DNA of 64,000 nucleotides from Amycolatopsis cihanbeyliensis (GCF_006715045.1 NZ_VFML01000001.1:5738001-5802000), one strand, 5' to 3'; counted from the stretch's first letter, positions 7,987 to 17,617 are shown. Translations and numbers: made by a program. Notes: generated by a model not told the origin, from the letters alone.

Positions 7987-9507
7987 ATGAGCGACTTCAT
8001 CGCCAGCATCGACCAGGGCACCACCAGTACCCGGTTCATGGTGTTCGACCGTGGCGGCAACGAGATCGCGCGGCACCAGCTGGAGCACGAGCAGATCTTC
8101 CCGCAGGCCGGCTGGGTCGAACACAACCCGACGGAGATCTGGGAGCGCACCCGCGCGGTGATCGAGACCGCGATGAACAAGGCGAACCTGCGGGCGAGCG
8201 ACCTCGTCGCACTCGGGGTGACCAACCAGCGGGAGACCACCGTGGTGTGGAACCGCCGGACCGGGCGGCCCTACTGCAACGCCATCGTCTGGCAGGACAC
8301 TCGCACCGACCGGATCGCGGCCACGCTGGAGCGGGACGGCCGCGGCGAGGTCATCCGGCGCAAGGCGGGCCTGCCCCCGGCGACCTACTTCTCCGCGGGC
8401 AAGCTGCAGTGGATCCTGGAGAACGTCGAGGGGGTCAGGGAGGCAGCCGAGGCGGGGGAGGCGATCTTCGGCACCACGGACAGCTGGTTGCTGTGGAACC
8501 TCACCGGCGGGGTGGACGGCGGGGTGCACGTCACCGACCCGACCAACGCCAGCCGCACCATGCTGATGAACCTGGAGACCTGGGACTGGGACGACGAGCT
8601 GCTGTCGTTTTTCGACATCCCGCGGCGGATGCTGCCGTTCATCCTGCCCTCGTCCAATCCCGAGCTGTACGGGACGACCAGGGCGGACGGCCCGCTGCGC
8701 GGTGAGGTCCCGCTCGCGGGCGACCTCGGGGACCAGCAGGCAGCCACCGTGGGGCAGCTGTGTTTCCGGCCGGGGGAGGCCAAGAACACCTACGGCACCG
8801 GAAACTTCCTGCTGCTGAACACCGGGCACGAGCTGGTCCGTTCCCAGCACGGCCTGCTCACCACGGTCTGCTACCAGTTCGGCGAGGAGAAGCCGGTGTA
8901 CGCGCTGGAGGGTTCCATCGCGGTGACCGGCTCGGCCGTGCAGTGGCTGCGCGACCAGCTCGGCATCATCGGCGGCGCGGCGCAGAGCGAGGCGCTGGCC
9001 GGCCAGGTCGAGGACAACGGCGGCGTCTACTTCGTACCGGCCTTCTCCGGGCTTTTCGCGCCGTACTGGCGTTCCGACGCCCGCGGCGCGCTGCTCGGGT
9101 TGTCCCGTTACAGCACCAACGCGCACGTCGCCAGGGCGACGCTGGAGGCGATCTGTTACCAGACAAGAGATGTGGTCGAGGCGATGACCGCTGACTCCGG
9201 CGTGAGCCTGGACGTGTTGCGGGTGGACGGTGGCGTCACGGCCAACCAGCTCTGCATGCAACTGCAGGCGGACATTCTCGGCGTCCCGGTGTCCCGCCCG
9301 GTGGTCGCCGAGACGACCGCGCTGGGCGCGGCCTACGCCGCCGGGTTGGCCGTCGGGTTCTGGCGGTCCACCGACGAGCTGGAGCAGAACTGGCAGGAGG
9401 ACCGGCGCTGGCGGCCGACGTGGACCGACCGGCAGCGGGACAGGGGCTACGCGGGCTGGCAGAAGGCGGTCTCGCGAACCCTGGACTGGGTCGAGATCGA
9501 GGAATGA
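7987..9507 (+). CDS. glpK: Glycerol kinase (operon copy)
   Basis: A 506-residue FGGY kinase converting glycerol to glycerol 3-phosphate. [25 protein letters not shown] and WQDTRTDR match the family, and it is full length. It is flanked by glpF and glpD in the classic uptake-phosphorylation-oxidation order. The paralogue at 4578-6095 is clearly homologous but diverged, so the copies are not a recent duplication. It should be induced by glycerol or glycerol 3-phosphate through the divergent IclR protein. Confidence 0.95.
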   Translation: MSDFIASIDQGTTSTRFMVFDRGGNEIARHQLEHEQIFPQAGWVEHNPTEIWERTRAVIETAMNKANLRASDLVALGVTNQRETTVVWNRRTGRPYCNAIVWQDTRTDRIAATLERDGRGEVIRRKAGLPPATYFSAGKLQWILENVEGVREAAEAGEAIFGTTDSWLLWNLTGGVDGGVHVTDPTNASRTMLMNLETWDWDDELLSFFDIPRRMLPFILPSSNPELYGTTRADGPLRGEVPLAGDLGDQQAATVGQLCFRPGEAKNTYGTGNFLLLNTGHELVRSQHGLLTTVCYQFGEEKPVYALEGSIAVTGSAVQWLRDQLGIIGGAAQSEALAGQVEDNGGVYFVPAFSGLFAPYWRSDARGALLGLSRYSTNAHVARATLEAICYQTRDVVEAMTADSGVSLDVLRVDGGVTANQLCMQLQADILGVPVSRPVVAETTALGAAYAAGLAVGFWRSTDELEQNWQEDRRWRPTWTDRQRDRGYAGWQKAVSRTLDWVEIEE

Positions 9508-9572
9508 GTACACGGCTACAGCTCGGCCGGCCGGGCCGGCTCAGCCGCGAGGACAGCACAGGGAGGGCACGC

Positions 9573-11267
9573 ATGGGGTCGGCACGACTGAGCCCGGAGT
9601 ACCGTACGGCCGCGCTGGACGCCGCCGGGGAAAGTGAACTGGACGTACTGGTCATCGGCGGGGGAGTGGTCGGCGCCGGTGCGGCGCTGGACGCGGCCTC
9701 CCGCGGGCTGTCCGTGGCGCTGGTGGAGGCACGGGACTGGGCGGCGGGCACTTCCAGCCGGTCCAGCAAGCTGATCCACGGCGGCCTGCGTTACCTGGAG
9801 CAGCGGGACTTCTCGCTGGTGCGGGAGGCGCTCAAGGAGCGCGGCCTGCTGCTGCGCCGGCTCGCCCCGCACCTGGTCCGGTCGGTGCCCTTCCTGCTGC
9901 CCCTGCGGCACCGGGTGTGGGAACGGGCATACATCGGCGCTGGCGTGCTGCTGTACGACACCATGGGCGGGGCGCGGGCGTTGCCCATGCACCGGCACCT
10001 CTCCCGCGGCACAGCGCTGGAGCACGCACCCGCACTGCGGCCGGACGCGCTCACCGGCGCGATTCGCTACTACGACGCGCAGGTGGACGACGCGCGGCAC
10101 ACGATGACGATCGCGCGTACCGCGGCGCGGCACGGCGCCACCCTGCTCACCAGGACGCGGGCCACCGGGCTGCTCCGGGACGGCGACCGGGTGGTCGGCG
10201 CGACCGTGCGGGATCTCGAGGACGGCAGGGAGCTGATCGTCCGGGCCAGGCGGGTGATCAGCGCGACCGGGGTGTGGACCGACGAGCTGCACGAGATCGC
10301 CGGGGCGAAAGCGCCGTTCTCGGTGCGCATGTCCAAGGGTGTGCACCTGCTGGTGCCGCGCGAGCGGATCCGGTTGGACACCGGGCTGATCCTGCGTACC
10401 GAGAAGAGCGTGCTGTTCGTGATCCCGTGGGGGAAGCACTGGATCATCGGTACCACGGACACCGAGTGGCGACTGGACAAGAGCCATCCCTCGGTCAGCA
10501 GGGCCGACCTGGACTACCTGCTCGAGCACGTGAACTCGGTGCTGCGCACGCCGCTGACGCGCGAGGACGTCGAGGGCGTGTACGCGGGCCTGCGCCCGCT
10601 GCTCGCGGGAACCTCGGCGGAGACGGCGCAACTGTCCAGGGAGCATGCGGTGGCCGAACCGGCACCCGGGCTGTTCGTGGTGGCCGGCGGCAAGTACACC
10701 ACCTACCGGGTGATGGCCAAGGACGTGGTGGACGCCGCCGTGCGCGGGTTCGGCCACGCGGTGCCGCGCTCGCTCACCGACCGGCTGCCGCTGCTGGGCG
10801 CGGTCGGGTACGCCGAGCTGTGGGCCGACCGGCAACGGGTCGCCGCGGACAGCGGCCTGCCGGTGCGCCGGATCGAGCACCTGCTCGGCCGGTACGGGTC
10901 GGCGGTCCGGGAGCTGCTGGAGCTGACCCGGCAACGCCCGGAGCTGGCCGAACCGATCCCCGGTGCGGAGGAGTATCTCCAGGCCGAGGCGGTGTACGCG
11001 GTGACCCACGAGGGCGCGCTGCACCTGGAGGACCTGCTCACCCGGCGGACGCGGATCTCGGTCGAGGCGGACGACCGCGGGCTGGCCGCCGCGCCGGAGG
11101 TCGCCCGGCTGGTGGCCCCGGTACTCGGCTGGTCGGCCGCCCGCACCCGGCGGGAGGTGGAGCAGTACGCCGAGCGGGTCCGGGCGGAGCTCGCGGCACA
11201 GGACGCCGAGGACGACCTGGCCGCGAACACCGCCCGGCTCACCGCACCGGAGCCGGTGGAGGCGTAG
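9573..11267 (+). CDS. glpD: FAD-dependent glycerol-3-phosphate dehydrogenase
   Basis: A 564-residue aerobic glycerol-3-phosphate dehydrogenase passing electrons from glycerol 3-phosphate to the quinone pool. The FAD motif is VIGGGVVGAGAALDAASRG, followed by the family motifs SSRSSKLIHGGLRYLE and VSRADLDYLLEHVN; the C-terminal DAO_C domain is present. The start at ATG 9573 (MGSARLSPEYR) has GGGAGGG at 9561 and fits the family; an earlier in-frame ATG at 9504 overlaps the glpK stop (ATGA) and would add 23 poorly conserved residues. Last gene of the glycerol operon. Confidence 0.93.
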   Translation: MGSARLSPEYRTAALDAAGESELDVLVIGGGVVGAGAALDAASRGLSVALVEARDWAAGTSSRSSKLIHGGLRYLEQRDFSLVREALKERGLLLRRLAPHLVRSVPFLLPLRHRVWERAYIGAGVLLYDTMGGARALPMHRHLSRGTALEHAPALRPDALTGAIRYYDAQVDDARHTMTIARTAARHGATLLTRTRATGLLRDGDRVVGATVRDLEDGRELIVRARRVISATGVWTDELHEIAGAKAPFSVRMSKGVHLLVPRERIRLDTGLILRTEKSVLFVIPWGKHWIIGTTDTEWRLDKSHPSVSRADLDYLLEHVNSVLRTPLTREDVEGVYAGLRPLLAGTSAETAQLSREHAVAEPAPGLFVVAGGKYTTYRVMAKDVVDAAVRGFGHAVPRSLTDRLPLLGAVGYAELWADRQRVAADSGLPVRRIEHLLGRYGSAVRELLELTRQRPELAEPIPGAEEYLQAEAVYAVTHEGALHLEDLLTRRTRISVEADDRGLAAAPEVARLVAPVLGWSAARTRREVEQYAERVRAELAAQDAEDDLAANTARLTAPEPVEA

Positions 11268-11285
11268 ACCCCCTCAACGGGAGGC

Positions 11286-12782
11286 TCAGGCGAAACCGGT
11301 GGTCAGGCTCGGCGGCATGGGCAGTGCCGGCTCGGCCGACCTGGCCGCCGGGCCGTCCTGCGTCGGGCAGTGGGTGCCGTCCGGTGGGGTCTTCCCGGTC
11401 AGCAGGTAGTCGTGCATGTACTCCCGGGAGCACGAGTCCACGAAGTACATGCCGTGGCCACCGCCGTCGTAGGTGAGCAGCGGCATACCGCTCTGCTCCG
11501 CGACGGCCTGTGCCCACGGGTACACCGTCGCCGGGTCGAAGCGGGCGTTGGCGATCAGGATCGGCGGCACCTGTTCGCTGAGTTCGAGCTCGTGCGGCTG
11601 GTTGACCGGCTTGCGCGGCCAGCCGAGGCAGGCGACCGCCCAGTAGTCGTAGCTGCTGAACCGGACGTTCGGTGCGGCCTCGGCGAGCCGGTCGGCGAGG
11701 CGGTCGGCCTCGGCGAAGGTGTTCACCCGGTAGTTCCAGTCGTTGCACCAGATCGGCTTGCTCGGCTCGTTGCCGACCTGCTGGATACCGGCCGCCCGCA
11801 TCCGGGGATCGGCTTGCTGTTCCAGCGCCACCAGGTGGTCAGCGAGCTTCGGCCACTGCCTGCCGAGGACGAGGTTCTCCATGGAGAGCGCGAGCCCGAT
11901 CTCGTCCAGCTTGCTCCCCGGTTCGTTCGGGTCGGTCAGCTCGCCCTCGGCGGCCCGCTCGTACAGCCGGTCGGTCAGTGCCTCGACGTCCCTGCCGTGC
12001 AGCGCGCACTCCTCCTGCTCGGCGCACCACTCGAGGAAGAGGCCGAACATCTCCTCGCGCAGCCCGGTCTCGGTCCGCATGAAGTCCCACGTGTTGTCGA
12101 TGCTGTGGTCCATGGTGGAGTCGAGAATGAGTTTGCCGACGCGTTCCGGGAACATCTCGGCGTACTGCTGGCCCCGCAGCGTGCCGTAGGACACGCCGTA
12201 GTAGTTCAGCTTGTCCTCGCCGAGCGCGGCCCGGATGGCGTCCAGGTCGCGCACGTCACTGCGCGTGTCCACGTGGTCGTAGACCGGTCCGGTGCGCTCG
12301 CGGCAGTCCGCCATATATGCCCGGTTGTTCCGCAACTGCGTGCGGAACTCCTCGCGGGTGGTCGGCCAGTCGCGCACGAAGTTGTCGGTTTCGCAGCGGA
12401 TCGGGCTACTTTCCCCGATACCGCGCGAGTCGTAGCTGACCACGTCGTAGTGCTGGTAGACGGGCTTCTGGAAGATCGGGTCGTACTTCAGGTCGGTGAC
12501 CCCGGAGCCGCCCGGTCCGCCGGGACCGTAGACCAGGGTGCCGAGCCCGTCCCCGGCCTTGGCGGTGCCCTCGCGGCGGACGAGGGAGAGTTCGATCCGC
12601 TCGCCGTCGGGCTCGGCCCAGCTCAGCGGTACGGCGAGCGTGGCGCAGTCGAGCGCGGCATCGTCCGGGCACGGCTGCCAGTCGAGTTCGGCGGCATGTG
12701 CCGGTGCCGGACTCGCGACCAGGAGCGGAGCGGCGACCAGGGCGGCGGCCGCAACGGAAAGGAATGAGTGACGCATCGGCAC
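11286..12782 (-). CDS. Secreted tripeptidyl-aminopeptidase-like alpha/beta hydrolase
   Basis: A 498-residue exported hydrolase with a signal peptide (about residues 1-30, ending PAHA). The S33-type core carries GPGGPGGSG near the oxyanion hole, nucleophile elbow GVSYG (YYGVSYGTLRGQQYA), catalytic Asp in ARFDPATVYPWA and His in GGGHGMYF. The last part matches the TAP-like C-terminal domain of actinomycete tripeptidyl aminopeptidases. It probably removes peptides or di/tripeptides from protein N-termini outside the cell. It is convergent with glpD with an 18-bp gap and no repeat array. Confidence 0.88.
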   Translation of the reverse strand: MPMRHSFLSVAAAALVAAPLLVASPAPAHAAELDWQPCPDDAALDCATLAVPLSWAEPDGERIELSLVRREGTAKAGDGLGTLVYGPGGPGGSGVTDLKYDPIFQKPVYQHYDVVSYDSRGIGESSPIRCETDNFVRDWPTTREEFRTQLRNNRAYMADCRERTGPVYDHVDTRSDVRDLDAIRAALGEDKLNYYGVSYGTLRGQQYAEMFPERVGKLILDSTMDHSIDNTWDFMRTETGLREEMFGLFLEWCAEQEECALHGRDVEALTDRLYERAAEGELTDPNEPGSKLDEIGLALSMENLVLGRQWPKLADHLVALEQQADPRMRAAGIQQVGNEPSKPIWCNDWNYRVNTFAEADRLADRLAEAAPNVRFSSYDYWAVACLGWPRKPVNQPHELELSEQVPPILIANARFDPATVYPWAQAVAEQSGMPLLTYDGGGHGMYFVDSCSREYMHDYLLTGKTPPDGTHCPTQDGPAARSAEPALPMPPSLTTGFA

Positions 12783-12875
12783 CTTTCAGTCAAGATCAAC
12801 ACGACGGTTCGACCGTACCGATACGGCACGAAACACGGCCACCGACGAAGGTCGCACCCGACCCCCAGATATCCC

Positions 12876-13166
12876 CTAGAAATCCTGGGCGGTTTCTCCT
12901 GGTGATCCGGTTCGGACCCGGCGCAGGTGTACCCTGCGGGAAAGCCGCAGGACCGGCCGGATCATCAGCTCGATGCTGCCGATGAGGAAGAACCAGGTTC
13001 CGGCGGTGGTCAGGCTTTCGTAGAAAAAGAAGACGCTCCCCAGCACGAACCAGAACGCGATGAGGATGTCGTTGACGATGCTGGCCACCTCGTAGCGCTG
13101 CCGGATGACCAGTTCCTCGTGACCGAAGGACAGCAGCAGCGGCGGCGGATCGGCGGACTCGGCCAT
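12876..13166 (-). CDS. Small YrhK-like membrane protein
   Basis: A 96-residue protein with two hydrophobic helices (about residues 31-50 and 55-72) and charged ends. The segment RQRYEVASIVNDILIAFWF followed by LGSVFFFYESL matches the pattern of YrhK-domain proteins; their function is not established. The ATG at 13166 gives the expected N-terminus. It lies in the same direction as the TIGR02206-like gene at 13343, about 175 bp apart. Confidence 0.7.
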   Translation of the reverse strand: MAESADPPPLLLSFGHEELVIRQRYEVASIVNDILIAFWFVLGSVFFFYESLTTAGTWFFLIGSIELMIRPVLRLSRRVHLRRVRTGSPGETAQDF

Positions 13167-13342
13167 GACCGCACCCTCGCAGCAGGCCCGGGTCCGCGCA
13201 ATCGGAGGGTGCCGGTGTGGTCCGGCGCCACCCTCGTGCGGTCGACAGTGGTGCTCGGGCACGCGTGCCCTGGAGATCCAGCTCGCCCCGCGGCCGCACA
13301 CGATCGTCGCGCCGGCGGGGCAGCGGTGACCCCGCGGGTGCC

Positions 13343-14056
13343 TTACGCGCGTGCCTCGATCCCGCGACGGCGGGTCCATGGCCAGGTCATCAGTGCCCAC
13401 CCGCCGAGGACGAGCGCGAACTCGGGGATCAGGTACCACGGCCACGGCCCCAGCAGGTCCAGCACGGAGCCTGTGTCCGGCTTGCGGTTGAGAAAGCCGT
13501 AGTTGGTCCCGGCGACGGCGTTGAACATCATCGTGGCCGCCGCCCAGCAGGCGGTCACCGTGACCGTGATCCGGTAGGCGTGCCAGTCCGGCCTGATGCG
13601 CAGCCCCCAGGTGAGGTAGATCGCGGCCCACACCACGAACAGGTGCATACCCCAGAAAATCAGAAAATCGGTACTGGGGAAGTCCGCACACCGGTAGAAT
13701 GGGGTGAGTAATGCCTGCGGGCTCAGCGCGATACCCCAATAATAGGTGAGGGCGCGGGCCCAGCCGCATGGGGACCACAAAGCGTATGCCGCGACGATGC
13801 CGACCAGGTCGGACAAATGCAGTGGCAGCCGGTTCTCGATGTTCGGAGCCGTGTTCATCAGGTGCGCCTGCACCACCACCTGCAGCCCGAGCACGACCAG
13901 CCCGAGCACCCTTACCGACCACCCGGCGGCCCCGGCTCGCCCGTACCGGCGCCCCAGCCAGACCAGCGCGGCCGCGCCCGCGGCGAACACGAGCAGCACG
14001 AGCACGTGGGACATGCCGAACACGGTGAACTCGTCCCCGCCCGGCACCGAACGCAC
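13343..14056 (-). CDS. TIGR02206-family (YwaF-like) integral membrane protein
   Basis: A 237-residue polytopic membrane protein with six to seven hydrophobic helices. The motifs HLMNTAPNIENRLPLHLSD, YYWGIALSPQALLTP and GTNYGFLNRKP are diagnostic of the TP0381/YwaF family (TIGR02206), whose role is unknown. Full length. It faces away from the SH3-domain gene at 14303, with an AT-richer divergent spacer of about 245 bp. Confidence 0.85.
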   Translation of the reverse strand: MRSVPGGDEFTVFGMSHVLVLLVFAAGAAALVWLGRRYGRAGAAGWSVRVLGLVVLGLQVVVQAHLMNTAPNIENRLPLHLSDLVGIVAAYALWSPCGWARALTYYWGIALSPQALLTPFYRCADFPSTDFLIFWGMHLFVVWAAIYLTWGLRIRPDWHAYRITVTVTACWAAATMMFNAVAGTNYGFLNRKPDTGSVLDLLGPWPWYLIPEFALVLGGWALMTWPWTRRRGIEARA

Positions 14057-14302
14057 GGGACAAGGCTAGGTACGGAAATGCTGGAGGTCAACCAATGCTG
14101 GGCCGATAATCTTAATCATGATGAAACGAATATTGCCCGCGGGAATCAAATGATGGTCAGATGGGTTACCGCATCGGCGCGGGTGCGGGCGCGGGCTCGC
14201 CGGCCACGGGTCGACCGGTGAGCTTTTGTACGGATCGTGTATGCGGTATCCGCAGACTCCCGCCACGCAACCCCGAACCGAACGCGTTTGAAGGGAACCG
14301 AC

Positions 14303-15550
14303 ATGGCGCGGAACTCGATATCCAGCCGGCGAAGACTGGCCTGCGGCGTGGCGGCGGCGCTGTCCGTACCGCTGGCCGCGGGACTGGCCACGATATCCGC
14401 CCAGGCGTCGCCGGAACCGGGCGCCGGCACCTCCTGGAACGCTGATCTGTCCGTTGTGGATGGAAATGACGTCAATGTGCGCTTCGCCGGGGGACGGCTG
14501 ACGCTCCGTGACCAGCACGCGCGGGGCGCGTCCGTGCGGGCCGGCGGGGGCCAGGGCTACCTGCTGCTGGCCGAGCGCACGCTGGACCGTCCGGTGAACC
14601 GGATCGCCGCGGAGACCGCCGCCATCGTCCCGGAAGGGACCGCGGTGCGGATCGACGTCCGCGGCAAGCGGGATAGTGCCGCATGGACCGAGTGGACCCC
14701 GGCCACCGGCGGGGCCGCCGTGCTGGACCGGCGGGTGTCCACCGTGCAGGTGCGGATCGGGCTGGCCGGTGACGGCACGGCAACCCCCGCGGTGTCCGCC
14801 GTGCGGCTGAGCGGGGACAGCCTGCCGCGGGCGCGGGCCGGGGTCGCCGCGGAACCGAAGACCTACCGGGTGTTCGCCACCAGGGAAGGACTCGTCGGCG
14901 GGACCACCGCGAACGGGCATGTGATCAAGAGCAGGGATCACTTCGTCGCGCTGCCGTCCAGGCGCGGGCTGGCGCCGAAGAACGCGGGGGACTACACCGT
15001 GCGGGTGTGCCGTACCGACAACAGCCGGTGCGAGTACGCGCCGGTGTGGGACGTCGGCCCGTGGAACACCAAGGACGACTACTGGAACCCCTCCGCGGAG
15101 CGGCAGATGTGGAAGGATCTGCCGCGGGGCAGGCCGGAGGCGCAGGCCGCCTACCTGGATGGTTACAACGGCGGTAAGGACCAGTTCGGCAGGCGGGTGG
15201 CCAACCCGGCGGGCATCGACCTGGCGGACGGCACCTTCTGGGACGGGCTGAAGATGTCCGACAACGGCTGGGTGAACGTGAGCTACCTGTGGACCGGCTC
15301 CGGTAGGACCGGTGAGGTCACCACCGCGGGCGACCCGCTGAACGTGCGCGCGAGCGCCAGCACCAGCGCGGCGATCAGGGGGTTCGCGGCGAACCACGCC
15401 GAGGTGATCCTGGAGTGTTACGTGGAGGGTGAGACGGTCACCGGCCGCTTCGGCACCAGCAACATCTGGAACCGGATCGGCCCTGGGCACTACGTTTCCG
15501 ACACCTACCTGCTGACCGGTTCGGACGAACCGGTCGTCGACAGGTGCTGA
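14303..15550 (+). CDS. Secreted SH3-domain protein
   Basis: A 415-residue exported protein. The N-terminal signal peptide has a twin-arginine-like stretch (SSRRRLACGVAAALSVP) and a likely cleavage site near AQAS. The middle is a beta-rich region of unknown type (about residues 45-190), followed by a segment rich in W, G and N (DVGPWNTKDDYW). The C-terminal 65 residues form a bacterial SH3 domain (GDPLNVRASASTSAAIRGF, then YVSDTYLLTG). SH3b domains usually bind peptidoglycan or cell-wall sugars, so an envelope role is likely. No catalytic motif was recognised. Confidence 0.75.
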   Translation: MARNSISSRRRLACGVAAALSVPLAAGLATISAQASPEPGAGTSWNADLSVVDGNDVNVRFAGGRLTLRDQHARGASVRAGGGQGYLLLAERTLDRPVNRIAAETAAIVPEGTAVRIDVRGKRDSAAWTEWTPATGGAAVLDRRVSTVQVRIGLAGDGTATPAVSAVRLSGDSLPRARAGVAAEPKTYRVFATREGLVGGTTANGHVIKSRDHFVALPSRRGLAPKNAGDYTVRVCRTDNSRCEYAPVWDVGPWNTKDDYWNPSAERQMWKDLPRGRPEAQAAYLDGYNGGKDQFGRRVANPAGIDLADGTFWDGLKMSDNGWVNVSYLWTGSGRTGEVTTAGDPLNVRASASTSAAIRGFAANHAEVILECYVEGETVTGRFGTSNIWNRIGPGHYVSDTYLLTGSDEPVVDRC

Positions 15551-15570
15551 CGACTCCTTTACTCGCCACT

Positions 15571-15601
15571 CGCCGCCGCCGCGACCAACGCGGCGGCGGC
15601 G
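15571..15601 (+). terminator. GC hairpin after the SH3 protein gene
   Basis: A perfect 13-bp stem (CGCCGCCGCCGCG at 15571-15583 and its complement at 15589-15601) with a 5-base loop begins 20 bp after the stop codon. There is no U tract, as is usual in actinomycetes. Confidence 0.7.
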
Positions 15602-15782
15602 TTCCCGTGTGACAGGAGAGGATCATGCGTCGATTCGTTTGTGGCGCGGCCGGGCCGGTCGCCGCGCTGCCAGGCAACCCGCTGGAGAGGACCACGCCAT
15701 CCCCCCTCGAACACCGTCACCGGCGCCAGGGAAGATCTCACCAATATCGAGATCACCCCCTGATCCGGCGTCCGGGCCGGCC
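15602..15782. other. Intergenic spacer with possible gene relics
   Basis: This is part of the convergent gap 15551-15872. An ATG at 15625 with an RBS-like GGAGAGG starts a short secretory-looking peptide (MRRFVCGAAGPVAALPG) that does not continue into a recognisable protein. A different frame ends in the protein-like string NTVTGAREDLTNIEITP before a TGA at about 15764. These may be the two ends of a decayed gene; no homologue was recognised. Confidence 0.3.
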
Positions 15783-15845
15783 CGCGAGTTTGCCGCTCAC
15801 GCGCGTGAGTTTGCCGTTCGCGTACGCGAGTTTGCCATCCACGGG
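15783..15845 (-). repeat. Array B: three tandem 21-bp repeats
   Basis: Three contiguous 21-bp units at 15783, 15804 and 15825 carry the array A core in reverse orientation (CGCGAGTTTGCC). Unit junctions form palindromes, for example CTCACGCGCGTGAG. The array ends 28 bp before the stop of the convergent beta-lactamase-like gene and is the same family as the arrays at 4441, 19981 and 41644. Confidence 0.85.
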
Positions 15846-15872
15846 AGCGTTCGGCGCTACCGTGGATGGTAT

Positions 15873-16739
15873 TCAGTCGAAGTAGCCCGCGAAGAGAATC
15901 TCGCTGATCCGGGTCGTCGTCTCCTTGCCTTCCTCGTAGCCGTTGTCGACCAGCTTCGTGTTGTTCATCATCGCAAGGGTGTAGCGCGCATCCGGGCCGG
16001 CAAAGCCCACCGAGTTCATCAGCCAGGAGCCGTCGGCGTTGTCGTCGGCCCAACCGTTCTTGTTGCCCGGCATCGCCGCGGTACCGGCGCCCCAGACGCC
16101 CCATTGTTGATTGGGGGCCACCGAACGTAGCTCGTGCACGATGTAGTCGCGATGGCGCACCGGCATGCGCTCCAGTGCGTGGTTGACAAGGCGGTCGAGA
16201 TCGTCGGTCGTGGTGAGAATCCAGCCCCAATGGTGCGGGTGATCGTCGGTGAATCGCATGTCGGTCATCCCGTAGTCGGGAAAGCGGGTCGCGATGTCCT
16301 CGCCGCCGTGCCGGTTCCACAGGGTGTGCGCCGCATCGTTGTCGCTGGAGTGCAGCATCGCGCGCATCAGTGCACGGTCCTCGACGGTGAGGTCGACGGC
16401 GCCGGAATCCGCGCGAACAAGGAGGTCGACCACCATCGCCAGTTTCGGGGTCGAGCATGCCCAGACCAGAGTGGCCGAATCGGCGTTCCGCCATACCGCG
16501 CCGGTCCGCCGGTCGCGGACGACGATACCGGTGAAGCCGGGCCTGCCGCGGGCGTACCGGTCGGCGGCCACGATGCGGGCGCGTAACTCGGGATCGAAGG
16601 CGTCGAGGCCGTGCCGACCGGCCGCTGGCCGGGGGCCGGCCGTCCCGGTGCTCGCCTGCGCCGCCGGCACCGGGAGGATTCCGGTCAGTAGCGTGAGCAG
16701 CACGAGATGTACGGCGATCCGCCGGCGGCGAGCTTTCAC
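15873..16739 (-). CDS. Secreted class A beta-lactamase-like serine hydrolase
   Basis: A 288-residue exported serine hydrolase. The GTG start at 16739 opens a signal peptide (KARRRRIAVHLVLLTLLTG, cleavage near AQAS). The active-site SxxK is STPK, the SDN triplet occurs in HSSDNDAAH, and the KTG-like box is KNG in PGNKNGWADD. These place it in the class A beta-lactamase/transpeptidase-like fold. The KNG in place of KTG makes true beta-lactamase activity uncertain; it could be a D-Ala peptidase-like or non-lactamase hydrolase. It is transcribed away from the adjacent TetR gene's 3' end. Confidence 0.75.
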   Translation of the reverse strand: MKARRRRIAVHLVLLTLLTGILPVPAAQASTGTAGPRPAAGRHGLDAFDPELRARIVAADRYARGRPGFTGIVVRDRRTGAVWRNADSATLVWACSTPKLAMVVDLLVRADSGAVDLTVEDRALMRAMLHSSDNDAAHTLWNRHGGEDIATRFPDYGMTDMRFTDDHPHHWGWILTTTDDLDRLVNHALERMPVRHRDYIVHELRSVAPNQQWGVWGAGTAAMPGNKNGWADDNADGSWLMNSVGFAGPDARYTLAMMNNTKLVDNGYEEGKETTTRISEILFAGYFD

Positions 16740-16783
16740 GGCGCGACTATAACCACTCCGCGGGATCAGCGCCGGTCCGGGAA

Positions 16784-17593
16784 TCAGCCCTCGCCCGCCT
16801 CTCCGGACATCGCCACCTCGACACCGTCCAACAGGACGCCGAGCCCGGCCTCGAACGTCTCGGCGGCCTGCCCCTCCAGGTACGACATGGCGCTGTCCCG
16901 CCGGGGCGTGTGCTCCTGGCTCTCCAGCCAGACCAGCATCGGAAACCGGGAGGCGAAATCGGGCACGATCTCCTGCAGGGTCCCGGTACGGGAGAACCAC
17001 CACTCCTCCTCGGAGACCCCCGTCTCCGGAACCGCCTGCCGCGCCTCGGCCGCGGTCTGCGCGGTCGCGCGCACGAACTGGAACAACGTGCCGATGATGC
17101 GCCGCAGCTTCCCGGCGGGCAGGTCCGTCTCCCGAAACAGGCCCGTCACGGTCTCGACGGCGGCGTACTCGTGCGGGCCGAGCACCGGGCGTGCCTGTGA
17201 CACCTGCAGCATCCACGGATGCCGGACATAAAGTGCCCACAGGTCCCGTGCCCAGTCCGTCACGACCGCCCGCCAGCCGGCCTCCGCCGGGTAGTCCGTG
17301 GGGAGTTCGGCGAGCGCCTGGTCGTACATCAGATCGATCAGTTCGCTTTTCCTGGGGACATAGGTGTAAAGGGCCATCGCTGTGCGTCCGAGACGCTCAC
17401 CGACCGCTCGCATCGACAGGGCCGACATGCCCTCGGCATCGGCCACCGCGATGGCCGCGGCCACGATCTCGTCCACACTCAGGCCGGGTTTGGGGCCTGG
17501 CCTCGTTCCGGACGGCGGGTCGCCGTGGCCGGCGTTACGCCAGAGCAGCGCTATCGACCGACGTGCGTCCCCCTGCCCGGCGAACACGACCAC
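16784..17593 (-). CDS. TetR-family regulator with TetR_C-type ligand domain
   Basis: A 269-residue regulator. The helix-turn-helix (AVGERLGRTAMALYTYVPRK) follows a Pro-rich N-terminus (GTRPGPKPGLSVDEIVAAAI), and the C-terminal half resembles the TetR_C ligand-binding fold of tetracycline-repressor-like proteins. The GTG start at 17593 is preceded by AGGAG. It is divergent from the UvrA-like resistance ATPase at 17665, with only 71 bp between them including a near-palindrome at 17608-17617. It is therefore the likely drug-responsive repressor of that gene. Confidence 0.85.
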   Translation of the reverse strand: MVVFAGQGDARRSIALLWRNAGHGDPPSGTRPGPKPGLSVDEIVAAAIAVADAEGMSALSMRAVGERLGRTAMALYTYVPRKSELIDLMYDQALAELPTDYPAEAGWRAVVTDWARDLWALYVRHPWMLQVSQARPVLGPHEYAAVETVTGLFRETDLPAGKLRRIIGTLFQFVRATAQTAAEARQAVPETGVSEEEWWFSRTGTLQEIVPDFASRFPMLVWLESQEHTPRRDSAMSYLEGQAAETFEAGLGVLLDGVEVAMSGEAGEG

Positions 17594-17607
17594 TTGAAAC
17601 TCCTTAC

Positions 17608-17617
17608 AGTATAAACT
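17608..17617. promoter_or_regulatory. Near-palindrome in the TetR/UvrA-like divergent spacer
   Basis: AGTATAAACT is an imperfect palindrome (AGTwTAwACT) within the AT-rich 71-bp spacer. It is a candidate half of the TetR operator and also resembles a -10 element. Confidence 0.35.

Noticed and set aside
7099..9513. 804-codon minus-strand frame opposite glpF-glpK
   Set aside because: Antisense shadow of two well-supported genes; no recognisable protein.
15873..17240. Fusion of the beta-lactamase-like frame with upstream sequence to 17240
   Set aside because: The upstream part overlaps the TetR gene antiframe; a signal peptide begins at GTG 16739.
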